Of a stretch of DNA of 64,000 bases, positions 51,481 to 60,764 are shown one piece after another. Position 1 is the stretch's first letter, and every line of letters starts with the position of its first letter. The notes under the pieces are model-generated. The model was given only the letters and a program-made list of their open reading frames with translations. It was not told the DNA's origin and searched no databases. The stretch spans positions 682,001 to 746,000 of the forward strand of contig OZ254174.1 of NCBI GenBank assembly GCA_965268555.1, written 5' to 3'. Source of the stretch: AAA044-D11 sp965268555. Its GTDB lineage: Bacteria > Actinomycetota > Actinomycetes > Nanopelagicales > Nanopelagicaceae. The position numbers were made by a program, and so were the translations under genes.

Positions 51481-52040
51481 TAGTTAGCTCGACCTAGATA
51501 TGCACCAGTTCGGGTATCTACAAGAACCTGTTCATCTTGCTTGATGAAGAGTGGAACTTGCACGGTGATTCCAGTTTCCAGCGTTGCCGGCTTAGTTCCA
51601 CCTGAAGAGCGGTCACCTTGAAGTCCTGGCTCGGTGTACGTGATTGTTAATTCAACTGAAGCAGGAAGGTCGATGTAAAGCGGATTACCTTCATGAACCG
51701 CAACATTTGCTTCGCAATTCTCTAACATGTAATCGGCGCTATCTCCGACTATTGCGGCACTAATATTCATCTGGTCGAAAGTTTTTTGATCCATGAAAAC
51801 AAAATCATCGCCATCGCGATATAGAAATGTCATATCTCTTTTTTCGAGGACAGCCACATCAACTTTTACGCCAGCATTAAGTGTGCGATCGATTACTTTG
51901 CCAGTCGTAACAGACTTCAACTTAGTTCTAACAAATGCTGGACCTTTTCCGGGTTTAACATGTTGGAACTCAACAACATTCCAGAGCTGACCTTCAATAT
52001 CTAGGGTCATTCCATTTTTTAGATCATTCGTTGTTGCCAT
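51480..52040 (-). CDS. efp: Translation elongation factor P
   Basis: 186-residue factor that rescues ribosomes stalled at polyproline. Domain I has the loop HVKPGKGPAFVR with K32 at its tip. This KPGKGPA loop is the actinobacterial form reported to work without lysine modification. Domains II and III follow, with YLENCEANVAVHEG-like and GLQGDRSSGGTKPATLETG sequences. The start is ATG 52040. nusB follows with a TAGTG overlap, and aroQ lies 82 bases upstream. Confidence 0.96.
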   Translation of the reverse strand: MATTNDLKNGMTLDIEGQLWNVVEFQHVKPGKGPAFVRTKLKSVTTGKVIDRTLNAGVKVDVAVLEKRDMTFLYRDGDDFVFMDQKTFDQMNISAAIVGDSADYMLENCEANVAVHEGNPLYIDLPASVELTITYTEPGLQGDRSSGGTKPATLETGITVQVPLFIKQDEQVLVDTRTGAYLGRAN

Positions 52041-52122
52041 ATTCGAAGTTCCATTTCCAAAAAAGCTAAGCTGCGATTTGCGCCCGCCGTAAGTTGCTAA
52101 GAATACCCTAGGTGAAAGCTAA

Positions 52123-52563
52123 CTATTTAACGCTTTGTACTAGCGCTGCTATCGCAATCAGAGCTAATCGATAAGAATCTGCGCCAAATCCCGCAATTGT
52201 GCCATCGGCTACACCGGAGATGACTGAGGTATGTCGAAATTCCTCACGAGACATCGGATTACTTAGGTGAACCTCAATTAATGGTGCGCCCACCATGTCA
52301 GCTGCATCTCGAATGGCGTAGGAGTAATGCGTGAATGCTGCAGGATTAATTATGACTGGAATCTTCTTATCTGCTGCTTCATGAAGCCATGAAATCATTT
52401 CAACTTCACTATCACTCTGTCTTACATCACAAGTAAGTCCTAAATCTTCACCACTTTTAACGATAAATTTAGTGAGACCATTGAAATCCAGATCACCATA
52501 TATTTTTGAGTCGCGCAGATCTAAGCGTCCCAAATTAGGTCCATTTAAAACCAGAATCTTCAT
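52123..52563 (-). CDS. aroQ: 3-dehydroquinate dehydratase, type II
   Basis: 146-residue flavodoxin-like enzyme of the shikimate pathway. It has NGPNLGRLDLRDSKIYG with the catalytic Tyr, INPAAFTHYSYAIRDA with the conserved Asn/His pair, and EVHLSNPMSREEFRHTSVIS. The start overlaps the aroB stop by four bases. Last gene of aroC-aroK-aroB-aroQ. Confidence 0.95.
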   Translation of the reverse strand: MKILVLNGPNLGRLDLRDSKIYGDLDFNGLTKFIVKSGEDLGLTCDVRQSDSEVEMISWLHEAADKKIPVIINPAAFTHYSYAIRDAADMVGAPLIEVHLSNPMSREEFRHTSVISGVADGTIAGFGADSYRLALIAIAALVQSVK

Positions 52564-53591
52564 GGCGTAATTCTCTCATAAGCCTGCATTAGTTGGTCGG
52601 AGGTAACAGTTTCCAACCAGATTGGTTCGCCGATTTTAGCGATGCCGATAAACCTGAGGTTTGAACCTCTGCTCTTCTTATCTCCAGCCATAATTTCTAG
52701 CAGCCGAGGAAACTCTCCTGGTTTGTATGAGATTGGAAGATTGAAGTGAGACAACAACTCTCGATGCTTTTCAACTTCAGTCTTCGATAGCTTGTTAAGA
52801 ATATTGCTTAGTTCAGCGGCAAAAATTAATCCGATTGAAACCGCTTCGCCATGTCGTAATTCATAATTTTCATTCTTCTCGATCGCATGGCCGAGGGTGT
52901 GGCCATAGTTGAGAATTTCTCGCAACCGGCTCTCTTTAAAATCTGCACTCACAACATCAGCTTTTACTTTTACACTGCGCCAAATGATTTCATCCACATT
53001 CTCTGAAACACTTAGTACTAAATCCAATATTTTTGGGTCAGCTATAAAGCCAGCCTTGATAACTTCTGCCATCCCTGCACTGAAATCGCGTGGTGACAAG
53101 GTCTTTAAAAAAGAGGTGTCGACGACCACAGAGACTGGTGAGTGAAAAGCTCCTATCAAATTCTTTCCATGATCACTATTGATACCAGTTTTGCCACCAA
53201 TCGCAGCATCTACCATTCCAGCTAACGTAGTGGGCATTGCATGCCACGCTATCCCCCGTAGCCAAGATGCGGCAGCGAACCCGGCCAAGTCAGTCGTGGA
53301 TCCACCACCAATTCCTACAATGCAATCACTTCTAGTTAGCCCGAAGTCACCACATTCAAACCAGACTTTGCTTAAAAACTCTTGCGTTTTAGCCGTTTCG
53401 CCATCTGGCGTTTGAATAATGCGCAGATTATTCAATCCCAAATTATTAATACCGAAGGTTTCATGCAGTGGCGCTGGAATTAACACCAGAACCTTCTCGT
53501 GCGCGCTAGAGATCTTACGTAACTCTTCGCGCCAATCGACCCCAAAAAGTATTTTATAGCTGTGCTCGGCAGTGATTGTGATCGGCTCCAT
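52560..53591 (-). CDS. aroB: 3-dehydroquinate synthase
   Basis: 343-residue NAD- and zinc-dependent enzyme of the shikimate pathway. The NAD site reads VGIGGGSTTDLAGFAAASWL, and the metal ligands are in LNYGHTLGHAIEKNENYELRHGEAVS-type residues. The GKTGINSDHGKNLIGAFHSP loop is typical. Its start overlaps the aroK stop by one base. Confidence 0.96.
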   Translation of the reverse strand: MEPITITAEHSYKILFGVDWREELRKISSAHEKVLVLIPAPLHETFGINNLGLNNLRIIQTPDGETAKTQEFLSKVWFECGDFGLTRSDCIVGIGGGSTTDLAGFAAASWLRGIAWHAMPTTLAGMVDAAIGGKTGINSDHGKNLIGAFHSPVSVVVDTSFLKTLSPRDFSAGMAEVIKAGFIADPKILDLVLSVSENVDEIIWRSVKVKADVVSADFKESRLREILNYGHTLGHAIEKNENYELRHGEAVSIGLIFAAELSNILNKLSKTEVEKHRELLSHFNLPISYKPGEFPRLLEIMAGDKKSRGSNLRFIGIAKIGEPIWLETVTSDQLMQAYERITP

Positions 53592-54100
53592 TATTTGGCT
53601 CCAATCGAAGTTGCTATCTCTTGCGCTACCTCTGCTGGTTTTCGATTATCCGTGGCGACCTTAATTGTGGCAAGGGACTCATAAATTGGTCGACGTTTCT
53701 CCATGAGCGCCATCCACTGTTGTCTGGGATTTATAGTGAGTAATGGGCGCTCCTTGTTGAAACCTACTCGCGGAGCGGCTTGCGATATCGAAACTTCTAA
53801 ATATGCAACTGGGATTTCACTCTTACTCAAATAATCCGCCACATCAACATCAAGAATGGACCCACCACCAAGAGCGACTACACCGGTCGCGCTTTTCAAA
53901 GCATCCAACACAACGATCTTTTCTAGTGCGCGAAATACCACTTCACCATCATCGGTGAATATCTCTGAAATCTTCTTACCGGATCTATGTTCAATCTCAA
54001 TATCAGTATCTAGAATTTCACAACTCAAAATTTTCGCGAGCTGCCTTCCAACTGATGATTTTCCCGCTCCTGGCGGACCGATTAGAACCGCCTTAGGCAT
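53591..54100 (-). CDS. aroK: Shikimate kinase
   Basis: 169-residue P-loop kinase that phosphorylates shikimate. Walker A is IGPPGAGKSSVGRQLA, DTDIEIEHRSGKKISEIF holds the shikimate-binding Asp, and VALGGGSILD is the GGG loop. It lies between aroC and aroB with one-base overlaps on both sides. Confidence 0.96.
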   Translation of the reverse strand: MPKAVLIGPPGAGKSSVGRQLAKILSCEILDTDIEIEHRSGKKISEIFTDDGEVVFRALEKIVVLDALKSATGVVALGGGSILDVDVADYLSKSEIPVAYLEVSISQAAPRVGFNKERPLLTINPRQQWMALMEKRRPIYESLATIKVATDNRKPAEVAQEIATSIGAK

Positions 54101-55284
54101 TAGACGATTTCCAAATTTTCAATAAATGTTTGGTAGTTACGTCTTACTTGTGCAACGCTATCTCCGCCAAATTTTTCCAAAACAGCATCTGCTAGAACTA
54201 GTGCGACCATAGCTTCAGCAACTATTCCTGCTGCCGGAACGGCGCAGACATCAGACCTTTGGTTGATTGCTTTCGCTGCTTCTCCGGTCGCGGTATCGAT
54301 CGTATCTAACGCCTTTGGAACAGTAGAGATTGGCTTCATAGCTGCACGAACTCGCAGCACCTCACCATTAGTCATTCCGCCCTCAGTTCCACCAGCGCGA
54401 TCTGTGCGACGAACAATTTTTCCGGAGGCGTTCTTTTCAATCTCATCATGCGCACTCGAACCTCGACGCCTTGCAGATTCAAAACCATCACCAATCTCAA
54501 CGCCCTTTATCGCTTGAATTCCCATAAGAGCTCCCGCTAATTTCGAATCTAATCGGCGATCCCAATGAGTGTGCGAACCCAATCCAACCGGCACATCGAA
54601 AGCAAGAACTTCAACGACGCCACCAAGGGTGTCACCATCTTTATGTGCGCTCTCAATTTCAGCAACCATTGCCGCGCTCAGCTTCTTATCCGCCGCGCGA
54701 ACAGGATCGGCATCTATTGAACTCTTCTCTTGATATTGAGGAAGTTTGTAATCACTACCAGCACTAGCACCACCAATTGACAGCACGTGACTCATGATTC
54801 TTATTCCGACGCTCTGTTCCAAGAAAGCGCGAGCAACTGCTCCTAGTGCGACTCTGGCTGCTGTTTCGCGCGCGCTGGCTCGTTCTAGAATCGGTCTGGC
54901 ATCGTTAAAATCAAACTTCTGCATTCCAACTAAATCAGCATGACCAGGTCTCGGTCTTGTAAGTGGCGCATTTCTTGCTAATTCACTTAACTCTTTCTCA
55001 TCAACGCTCGCCGGGGACATAACTTTTTCCCATTTAGGCCACTCTGAATTGGCAATTTGAAGTGCGATTGGACCACCTTGCGATTTGCCATGTCGTACTC
55101 CGCCAAGAATTGATACCGCATCTGCCTCAAAGTTCTGACGTGCACCTCTACCGAACCCAAGCCGTCTGCGCGAGAGATCAATGTCAATCATCTCTTTTGT
55201 GATCTCAATGTGTGCAGGCATGCCTTCAAGAATCGCGCTTAGGGCAGGACCATGAGATTCACCAGCGGTTAACCAACGAATCAC
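54100..55284 (-). CDS. aroC: Chorismate synthase
   Basis: 394-residue FMN-dependent enzyme making chorismate from EPSP. It has LTAGESHGPALSAILEGMP, RRLGFGRGARQNFEAD and RTDRAGGTEGGMTNGE, all hallmark sequences. It starts at GTG 55284 behind GAGGAG. First gene of aroCKBQ; aroE lies further upstream beyond the prepilin peptidase gene. Confidence 0.97.
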   Translation of the reverse strand: MIRWLTAGESHGPALSAILEGMPAHIEITKEMIDIDLSRRRLGFGRGARQNFEADAVSILGGVRHGKSQGGPIALQIANSEWPKWEKVMSPASVDEKELSELARNAPLTRPRPGHADLVGMQKFDFNDARPILERASARETAARVALGAVARAFLEQSVGIRIMSHVLSIGGASAGSDYKLPQYQEKSSIDADPVRAADKKLSAAMVAEIESAHKDGDTLGGVVEVLAFDVPVGLGSHTHWDRRLDSKLAGALMGIQAIKGVEIGDGFESARRRGSSAHDEIEKNASGKIVRRTDRAGGTEGGMTNGEVLRVRAAMKPISTVPKALDTIDTATGEAAKAINQRSDVCAVPAAGIVAEAMVALVLADAVLEKFGGDSVAQVRRNYQTFIENLEIV

Positions 55285-55352
55285 TTGGAACTCCTCAACC
55301 AGTCACTAGCTACATTTCTGCCTTATGCAAGGTGCTTATTGTCGCAGAAAAG

Positions 55353-55380
55353 TTAGCTCGCGCGCGCGATATTTAGCTAA
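55353..55380 (-). terminator. Possible terminator after the prepilin peptidase gene
   Basis: On the minus strand TTAGCT pairs with AGCTAA around a loop that contains the palindrome TCGCGCGCGCGA, and CTTTTCT follows. It overlaps the stop codon at 55373-55375. The alternating CG run is unusual in this low-GC sequence. Confidence 0.4.
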
Positions 55381-55789
55381 ATACCGGTAGAAATGCGATG
55401 AAAATAAATGGCGCGAAGGCAATTCGCTTAGCTGGCGGTGATTTACGAAGAATATGCAGAATGCCCACTACTCCCCCCAAAATCCACGATATTGCAAAGC
55501 ATTGAAGCCATTCTCTGATATCCGAAGACCAGAAACCAAGAACAATTAAGAGCTTTAGATCGCCTGATCCTATTCGGTGCTGGAAAACAAAGTGAAAAAG
55601 CGCCGCAATCCCAATTGCAAAGAGGGCTGCTCGCAAATTTACTTCTCGATTCAAGGCAAGAAAAGTCACTACCGAAATCCCAAAAAACTCTAGAAGCTTT
55701 CGGTTCTTTATTAACTTGAACTTTATGTCAAAGATCGAAATGGTAAATGCGAAATAGAAATAGATGATCCCGGTAAGCAAACTCGTCAT
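55373..55789 (-). CDS. Prepilin peptidase (A24 type, peptidase domain only)
   Basis: 138-residue membrane aspartyl protease domain of the type IV prepilin peptidase family. The two catalytic aspartates are in SIFDIKFKLIKNR and RIGSGDLKLLIVLG (GxGD-type motif). Several hydrophobic segments span the chain. There is no N-terminal methyltransferase domain, so it is the short, TadV-like form. It should cut prepilins or Flp/Tad pilins, but no pilus genes are in the window. Its place between aroE and aroC is also seen in Streptomyces. Confidence 0.82.
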   Translation of the reverse strand: MTSLLTGIIYFYFAFTISIFDIKFKLIKNRKLLEFFGISVVTFLALNREVNLRAALFAIGIAALFHFVFQHRIGSGDLKLLIVLGFWSSDIREWLQCFAISWILGGVVGILHILRKSPPAKRIAFAPFIFIAFLPVFS

Positions 55790-55842
55790 GAGCTCGAGCG
55801 TATAGCGAACTTCTCCCTAGTAAATGACTATGTGGATAACGC

Positions 55843-56631
55843 TCAAGACTCCGAGATTTCAGCGAGAAGCGCCGCTCTCATTTCTTTGAAATCAATTCTC
55901 AATTCCGTGAAAAGCTCGATTTGGAAAAGCGCTTGTTCTACCAGCAACTCTCTGCCAGAAATAACCAGAGCACCAGCTGCGTCGTATTTTTGGGCAATCG
56001 GTGTTGGCCAAGGCTTATACAGGGCCTCAATTAGCAAACCGTCGGGCTTGGAGATTTTACTTGCGAATTCATCGTAAGCGCCAACGGGAGTAGTTTGTAT
56101 AACCAAGTCATACCCTGAAACATCAGCACCCATATCTAAAAAATTTATTCTGGTATTAGGTGCAGCTTTCGACATTCCAGCTTCACGCATTGGATTACGC
56201 AATAGAACATCAACGCTAGAAACTCGATTATCTAACGATCCGATAGCGGCGCGGGCAGTTCCACCTGCTCCAATAATTGCCACCTTTGAGCTTTCTGAGG
56301 CGACAGCTAAATTGTTAAAAGCGAGCAGATCTGTTGAAGTACCATGCCACTTACCATCGACTCGATAAATTGTGTTAACAGAATTAATTCTTAATGCATC
56401 TTCCTCTATCTCTGCTACTAATCCAAAGGCAGATTCTTTTAGTGGCATGGTGAGTGAAAAACCATTCCAGTCTGCAATCGCGTGATCACTTAGAAATTGT
56501 GGGAATAGCTCCTGCGTAACCTCAAATGCTTGGTATTTACCTTCTATTCCTAAAATCTCCATTGCCTTCTTGTGAATGCGCGGCGAAAGTGAGTGCGTTA
56601 TAGGTGAACCAAGAACTCCTGCATTAATCAT
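55843..56631 (-). CDS. aroE: Shikimate dehydrogenase
   Basis: 262-residue NADP-dependent enzyme reducing 3-dehydroshikimate. It has GVLGSPITHSLSPRIHKKAM at the substrate site, the catalytic Lys in FSLTMPLKESA, INSVNTIYR, and VAIIGAGGTARAAIGSL for NADP. The start overlaps the mltG stop as ATGA, so it is coupled. The order mltG-aroE-prepilin peptidase-aroC is the conserved actinobacterial one. Confidence 0.94.
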   Translation of the reverse strand: MINAGVLGSPITHSLSPRIHKKAMEILGIEGKYQAFEVTQELFPQFLSDHAIADWNGFSLTMPLKESAFGLVAEIEEDALRINSVNTIYRVDGKWHGTSTDLLAFNNLAVASESSKVAIIGAGGTARAAIGSLDNRVSSVDVLLRNPMREAGMSKAAPNTRINFLDMGADVSGYDLVIQTTPVGAYDEFASKISKPDGLLIEALYKPWPTPIAQKYDAAGALVISGRELLVEQALFQIELFTELRIDFKEMRAALLAEISES

Positions 56632-57629
56632 TTAAACTTCCCTGCCGCTACATTTTTATTGAACTCGGTATTCCACTTTGAGAATTCCGCAAAATCCTTA
56701 GTGAATCTCGTATCCCTTGGCGCAACTGTAATGAAATAGAGCCAATCGCCGGGGGCGGGATTCAGCGAGGCTTTAACTGCAGCCGTACTCGGATTAGAGA
56801 TCGGAGTTGGCGGCAGACCAACTCTCTTGTATGTGTTGAAGGGAGAATTAATCCGCGTCTCCTTTAGCGTAAGCATGATATTGCCACGAGAATTATTGGC
56901 GTATTGAATGGTTGAATTCAACTGCAACGCCATTCCAATTTTAAGTCTGTTGTAGATAACCCGAGCAACTTTATCGAAGTTTGACGGATCGCCCTCTATT
57001 TGCACCATCGATGCAATCGTCAAGATCTGAAAGGGTGTGAATTTCAAATAACCTTGATTTAAACCATTCAATTCATTTTCCGAACGTGCTTTAGAAACCA
57101 TGCTCTCCAAAGCTTTAGCCAAGGTCGTTTTGGCTTCGAAGGAATAGCGAGCGGGAAATAGTGAACCCTCAAGCGAGTTTGCTGCATTTTGATATACCGG
57201 TCTTACTCTCCTGAAATCAAGATTAGCTTTTGAAATATGATCGTTAGCTTTGAGAATCTTGACCACATCGCTCAAAGTTGAACCCTCGGAAACAACGACT
57301 ATGTTATTCACGCGCTTTGGATCTAGAAGCTGCGCTATTGCTTGGGCCACTGGAATATTTGTATTGATTCGATGTGAACCTGGGCTAATCCCCTGCGCCT
57401 TTGGGTCTTTAGTAAATTCTTCTACAAACTTTTCTGCGCTTTTGATTACTCCCTGCGCCTCCAACTTAGAAGCGATAGAACTTCCTAGTTCACCATCTGC
57501 GATTAGAAATTCTATTTCAGCCCCTGGCTTACCTTTTGGAAAATCATTCGTGGGTTGCAATTTCATAAAGCCAATAAGAGCTAAGGCTAAAGCTAGAACT
57601 ACAACAAGGCTTTTGACTTGGAATTTCAT
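56628..57629 (-). CDS. mltG: Endolytic murein transglycosylase MltG
   Basis: 333-residue membrane-anchored cell-wall lytic enzyme. One N-terminal membrane helix (residues 7-21) is followed by a LysM-like region and the YceG catalytic domain with ILTIASMVQIEGD, in which E212 aligns with the catalytic Glu of E. coli MltG, and NRLKIGMALQLNST, NTYKRVGLPPTPISNP. It probably ends or trims new glycan strands. ATGA overlaps on both sides couple it to ruvX and aroE. Confidence 0.93.
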   Translation of the reverse strand: MKFQVKSLVVVLALALALIGFMKLQPTNDFPKGKPGAEIEFLIADGELGSSIASKLEAQGVIKSAEKFVEEFTKDPKAQGISPGSHRINTNIPVAQAIAQLLDPKRVNNIVVVSEGSTLSDVVKILKANDHISKANLDFRRVRPVYQNAANSLEGSLFPARYSFEAKTTLAKALESMVSKARSENELNGLNQGYLKFTPFQILTIASMVQIEGDPSNFDKVARVIYNRLKIGMALQLNSTIQYANNSRGNIMLTLKETRINSPFNTYKRVGLPPTPISNPSTAAVKASLNPAPGDWLYFITVAPRDTRFTKDFAEFSKWNTEFNKNVAAGKFK

Positions 57630-58075
57630 GGAACAAATCTGTTCATCGGGGTACCTTGAAGTCGCTCTTGATTTAGCGCTGAGTCCAAAATTGCGGCCGC
57701 AGCTACCGAGTCAATCTCAGTTCGCGATGTTTTGGCATCGCGCCCAGCTTCCCGTAGGGTCTTCGAAGCTGAAATCGTGGTCATACGTTCGTCGATTAAA
57801 TATATAGGTGCCTGCGTAAACCGCGAGATTAAGTTTGCGAATTTCTTAGAGTTCTCGCTCTTAGCGCTCTCACTTCCTGAGAGATGAATCGGATACCCAA
57901 TCGCAACATAAATTGGTTCGTATTCCGCAATCAGTTCGCTAATCGCGCTCTCTAGAATTTCTTGCGAATTTGAAATGAAATCCAATGGTGTTGCAAGTAG
58001 ACCTGAAGGATCAGTCACTGCGACACCTATTCGGACATCTCCGAAATCAAAACCGATTCGTCTGCCCGGTTTCAT
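57626..58075 (-). CDS. ruvX: Holliday junction resolvase-like RuvX (YqgF)
   Basis: 149-residue RNase H-like nuclease. RIGFDFGDVRIGVAVTDPSG at the N-terminus, GYPIHLSGSESAKSE in the middle and IYLIDERMTT toward the end carry the acidic active-site residues. The family acts in 16S rRNA 5' maturation or DNA junction cleavage. It abuts alaS and overlaps mltG by four bases. Confidence 0.94.
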   Translation of the reverse strand: MKPGRRIGFDFGDVRIGVAVTDPSGLLATPLDFISNSQEILESAISELIAEYEPIYVAIGYPIHLSGSESAKSENSKKFANLISRFTQAPIYLIDERMTTISASKTLREAGRDAKTSRTEIDSVAAAAILDSALNQERLQGTPMNRFVP

Positions 58076-60760
58076 CTAGTTACCCGCGGTTTGGCCTATT
58101 GATTTAATAATTGAAGAAATGGCTTCACCTATCAACGCGTGATTGTCGCCACCGCCTTGTGCAAAATCATCCTTGCCGCCGCCACCTCCGCCGAGAATTT
58201 GCGAACCAGTTTTAACAAGTGCACCAGCCTTAACGCCTTTAGCGATTGCATTTGGACTAGCTGCGACAACAATCGTGGAACGGTCGCTGCCCGCTGAAGC
58301 TAGAACAACAACACCATCTGTTAATCGATTTCGCAGATCTAGTGCAATAGTTCGCAAATCATCACCAGAGATACCAGCCTCCAGTTCGGCTGAAAGAACT
58401 TCTAGCCCTCCAACTTTAGAGGTCTTTTTAAGAAGTGCAGTAGCCGTCTGCAAAACTTGTGCCGTTTTGAAACCTGCGAGTTCTTTCTCTGCGCTCTTAA
58501 GTTTCTCAATCAAATCTGAAATGCGCATTGGAAGTTCTTCAACTCGAGCACCTTTAATAATCTGAGTTAGCGAATTCAAAAGAAGGTGCTCTCTTGCAAG
58601 AAAGCCGTAGGCATCTCGTCCAACTAGAGCTTCAACTCTGCGAACTCCTGCTCCGATAGATGACTCAGATAGCAATTTCACAACACCAAGTTCGCCGGAA
58701 GATTTAACGTGAGTTCCACCGCAAAGTTCATGTGCCCAATCACCAACACTTACGACGCGAACTTGATCGCCATACTTCTCCCCAAACAAGGCCATCGCTC
58801 CCATTGCTTTAGCTTCTGGCTGTGTCATCACCTTTGCACTAACCGTTAAATTATCAAGTAGAAGGGCATTAACTCGACCTTCCACTTCCTCAAGAACGCT
58901 TGTTGGAACTGCGCCGGTAGCGGGAAAATCAAAACGGAATCTTCCTGGAGAATTTTCAGAACCGGCCTGCGTTGCAGTTTCACCGAGAATTTCTCGAAAT
59001 GCCTTATGGACCATATGGGTCGCAGTATGTGCACGCGAGATTGCGAGACGGCGTTCAACGTCGATTGTCGCAAGGGCAGAACCCTTTAAATCAACGCTGC
59101 CTGAAACAACTTGTCCGCGGTGAATAACTAGACCGGGCACAGGAGTCTGAACATCATCAACTTCAACAACGGCGCCATTTGAGAGTGTAATTAATCCGCC
59201 ATCTGGAAGTTGTCCACCACCTTCTGCATAGAAGGGAGTTCTATCTAAAATTATTTCTACATCGCTATTCACATCAGCTTCATGAACGCTCTTGCCGTCA
59301 ACCATAATCGCCGAGATTTTTGCCTCGCTACTCATCTCGCTATAGCCAGTGAAATTCGTAGCGCCCTTAGCATCCAAAACTTTTCGGTATTCGCTGACAT
59401 CAGTGTGTCCAGTCTTTTTCGCGCGCGCATCAGCCTTTGCACGATCTTTCTGCTCTTTCATCAATCGACGGAAACCCTCCTCGTCAACGCTAAGCCCATG
59501 TTCTGACGCCATCTCGAGAGTTAAATCGAAGGGGAAGCCATAGGTATCGTGCAACTTAAATACCGTTTCACCATCGAGCTTTGTAGCGCTAGATTTCTTA
59601 ACACTTCCTGCTGCGATATCGAAAATCTGTGTTCCGCTCTTTAGCGTTGTTAGGAATGACTCTTCTTCGTTGACTGTGACCGCCGTTATGCGCTCTTTAT
59701 TCTCAATTAACTCTGGATATTGCGGGCCCATAGCTCCAATTGCAGCGGAGACCAGCTCTTTGGAAGTTGGATCAGAAGCACCAAGAATTCGCATATTTCG
59801 AATAGTTCTACGCATCATTCGTCGCAAGACATATCCACGACCCTCATTGCCAGGAAGCACGCCATCACCAATCAACATCATGGAAGTTCGCGCATGGTCT
59901 GCAATCACACGAAGCGCAACATCACTCTTTTCGTTAGCACCATACTTAACACCGGTCAACTCCGATGCCATATTCAAAATCTGCATAGTTGTGTCGATTT
60001 CGTAGATGTTTTCTACACCTTGCAAAAGCGCGGCTGTTCTTTCAAGGCCTAAGCCGGTGTCGATACTTTTAGCTGGAAGTTCTCCCAAAATTGGAAAATC
60101 ATCTTTGCCACTACCAGCTCCGCGTTCATTTTGCATAAAGACTAGATTCCAAACTTCTAGATATCTATCCTCATCAGCTATTGGCCCCCCATCTCGGCCA
60201 TATTCTGGTCCGCGATCATAATAAATTTCAGAGCATGGACCACAAGGTCCAGGAACGCCCATAGACCAGAAATTATCTGCCATTCCTCTACGTTGGATTC
60301 GATCTTTAGGTATTCCTATTTTCTTATGCCAAATATCTGCAGCTTCATCATCGTTATCAAAGACTGTTACCCAGAGTTTTTCCTCTGGAAATCCATAGCC
60401 ACCATCAGCGATTGGTTTTGTCAATAACTCCCAAGCAAGTGCAATTGCACCCTCTTTGAAGTAATCACCGAAGGAGAAGTTTCCACACATTTGAAAGAAC
60501 GATGCATGTCGCGTTGTCTTTCCTACTTCATCGATATCCAATGTGCGCACGCATTTTTGAACAGATGTCGCTCTTGCGTATGGCGGTGTGATCTCGCCTA
60601 AGAAGAATGGCTTGAAAGGCACCATACCTGCGTTCACCAGAAGTAAGTTTGGATCATCAGCTATTAGCGAAGCCGAAGGAACCACAGTGTGCTTTAACCC
60701 CTGGCTGTTTCCCGATTCGAAAAATTTAAGCCAGCGCGATCTGATCTCTGCAGAATTCAC
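58076..60760 (-). CDS. alaS: Alanyl-tRNA synthetase
   Basis: 894-residue class II synthetase. The N-terminal catalytic core starts near NSAEIRSRWLKFFE, with HTVVPSASLI, NAGMVPFKPFFLG and RHASFFQMCGNFSFGDYF. The editing domain has AHTATHMVHKA and the zinc site ELCGGTHVKSSGELG, and a C-Ala domain ends in the glycine-rich ILGGGGGGKDDFAQGGG. GTG 60760, four bases after the DUF948 stop, is chosen; an upstream in-frame start at 60817 adds only a basic non-conserved stretch overlapping that gene. Confidence 0.96.
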   Translation of the reverse strand: MNSAEIRSRWLKFFESGNSQGLKHTVVPSASLIADDPNLLLVNAGMVPFKPFFLGEITPPYARATSVQKCVRTLDIDEVGKTTRHASFFQMCGNFSFGDYFKEGAIALAWELLTKPIADGGYGFPEEKLWVTVFDNDDEAADIWHKKIGIPKDRIQRRGMADNFWSMGVPGPCGPCSEIYYDRGPEYGRDGGPIADEDRYLEVWNLVFMQNERGAGSGKDDFPILGELPAKSIDTGLGLERTAALLQGVENIYEIDTTMQILNMASELTGVKYGANEKSDVALRVIADHARTSMMLIGDGVLPGNEGRGYVLRRMMRRTIRNMRILGASDPTSKELVSAAIGAMGPQYPELIENKERITAVTVNEEESFLTTLKSGTQIFDIAAGSVKKSSATKLDGETVFKLHDTYGFPFDLTLEMASEHGLSVDEEGFRRLMKEQKDRAKADARAKKTGHTDVSEYRKVLDAKGATNFTGYSEMSSEAKISAIMVDGKSVHEADVNSDVEIILDRTPFYAEGGGQLPDGGLITLSNGAVVEVDDVQTPVPGLVIHRGQVVSGSVDLKGSALATIDVERRLAISRAHTATHMVHKAFREILGETATQAGSENSPGRFRFDFPATGAVPTSVLEEVEGRVNALLLDNLTVSAKVMTQPEAKAMGAMALFGEKYGDQVRVVSVGDWAHELCGGTHVKSSGELGVVKLLSESSIGAGVRRVEALVGRDAYGFLAREHLLLNSLTQIIKGARVEELPMRISDLIEKLKSAEKELAGFKTAQVLQTATALLKKTSKVGGLEVLSAELEAGISGDDLRTIALDLRNRLTDGVVVLASAGSDRSTIVVAASPNAIAKGVKAGALVKTGSQILGGGGGGKDDFAQGGGDNHALIGEAISSIIKSIGQTAGN

Positions 60761-60764
60761 GCGA

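Noticed and set aside
56996..57004. Loss of the MltG catalytic glutamate (VQIE instead of VEKE)
   Set aside because: The catalytic Glu aligns with the second Glu of the E. coli motif, which is kept here as E212. Only the non-catalytic first Glu is Gln.
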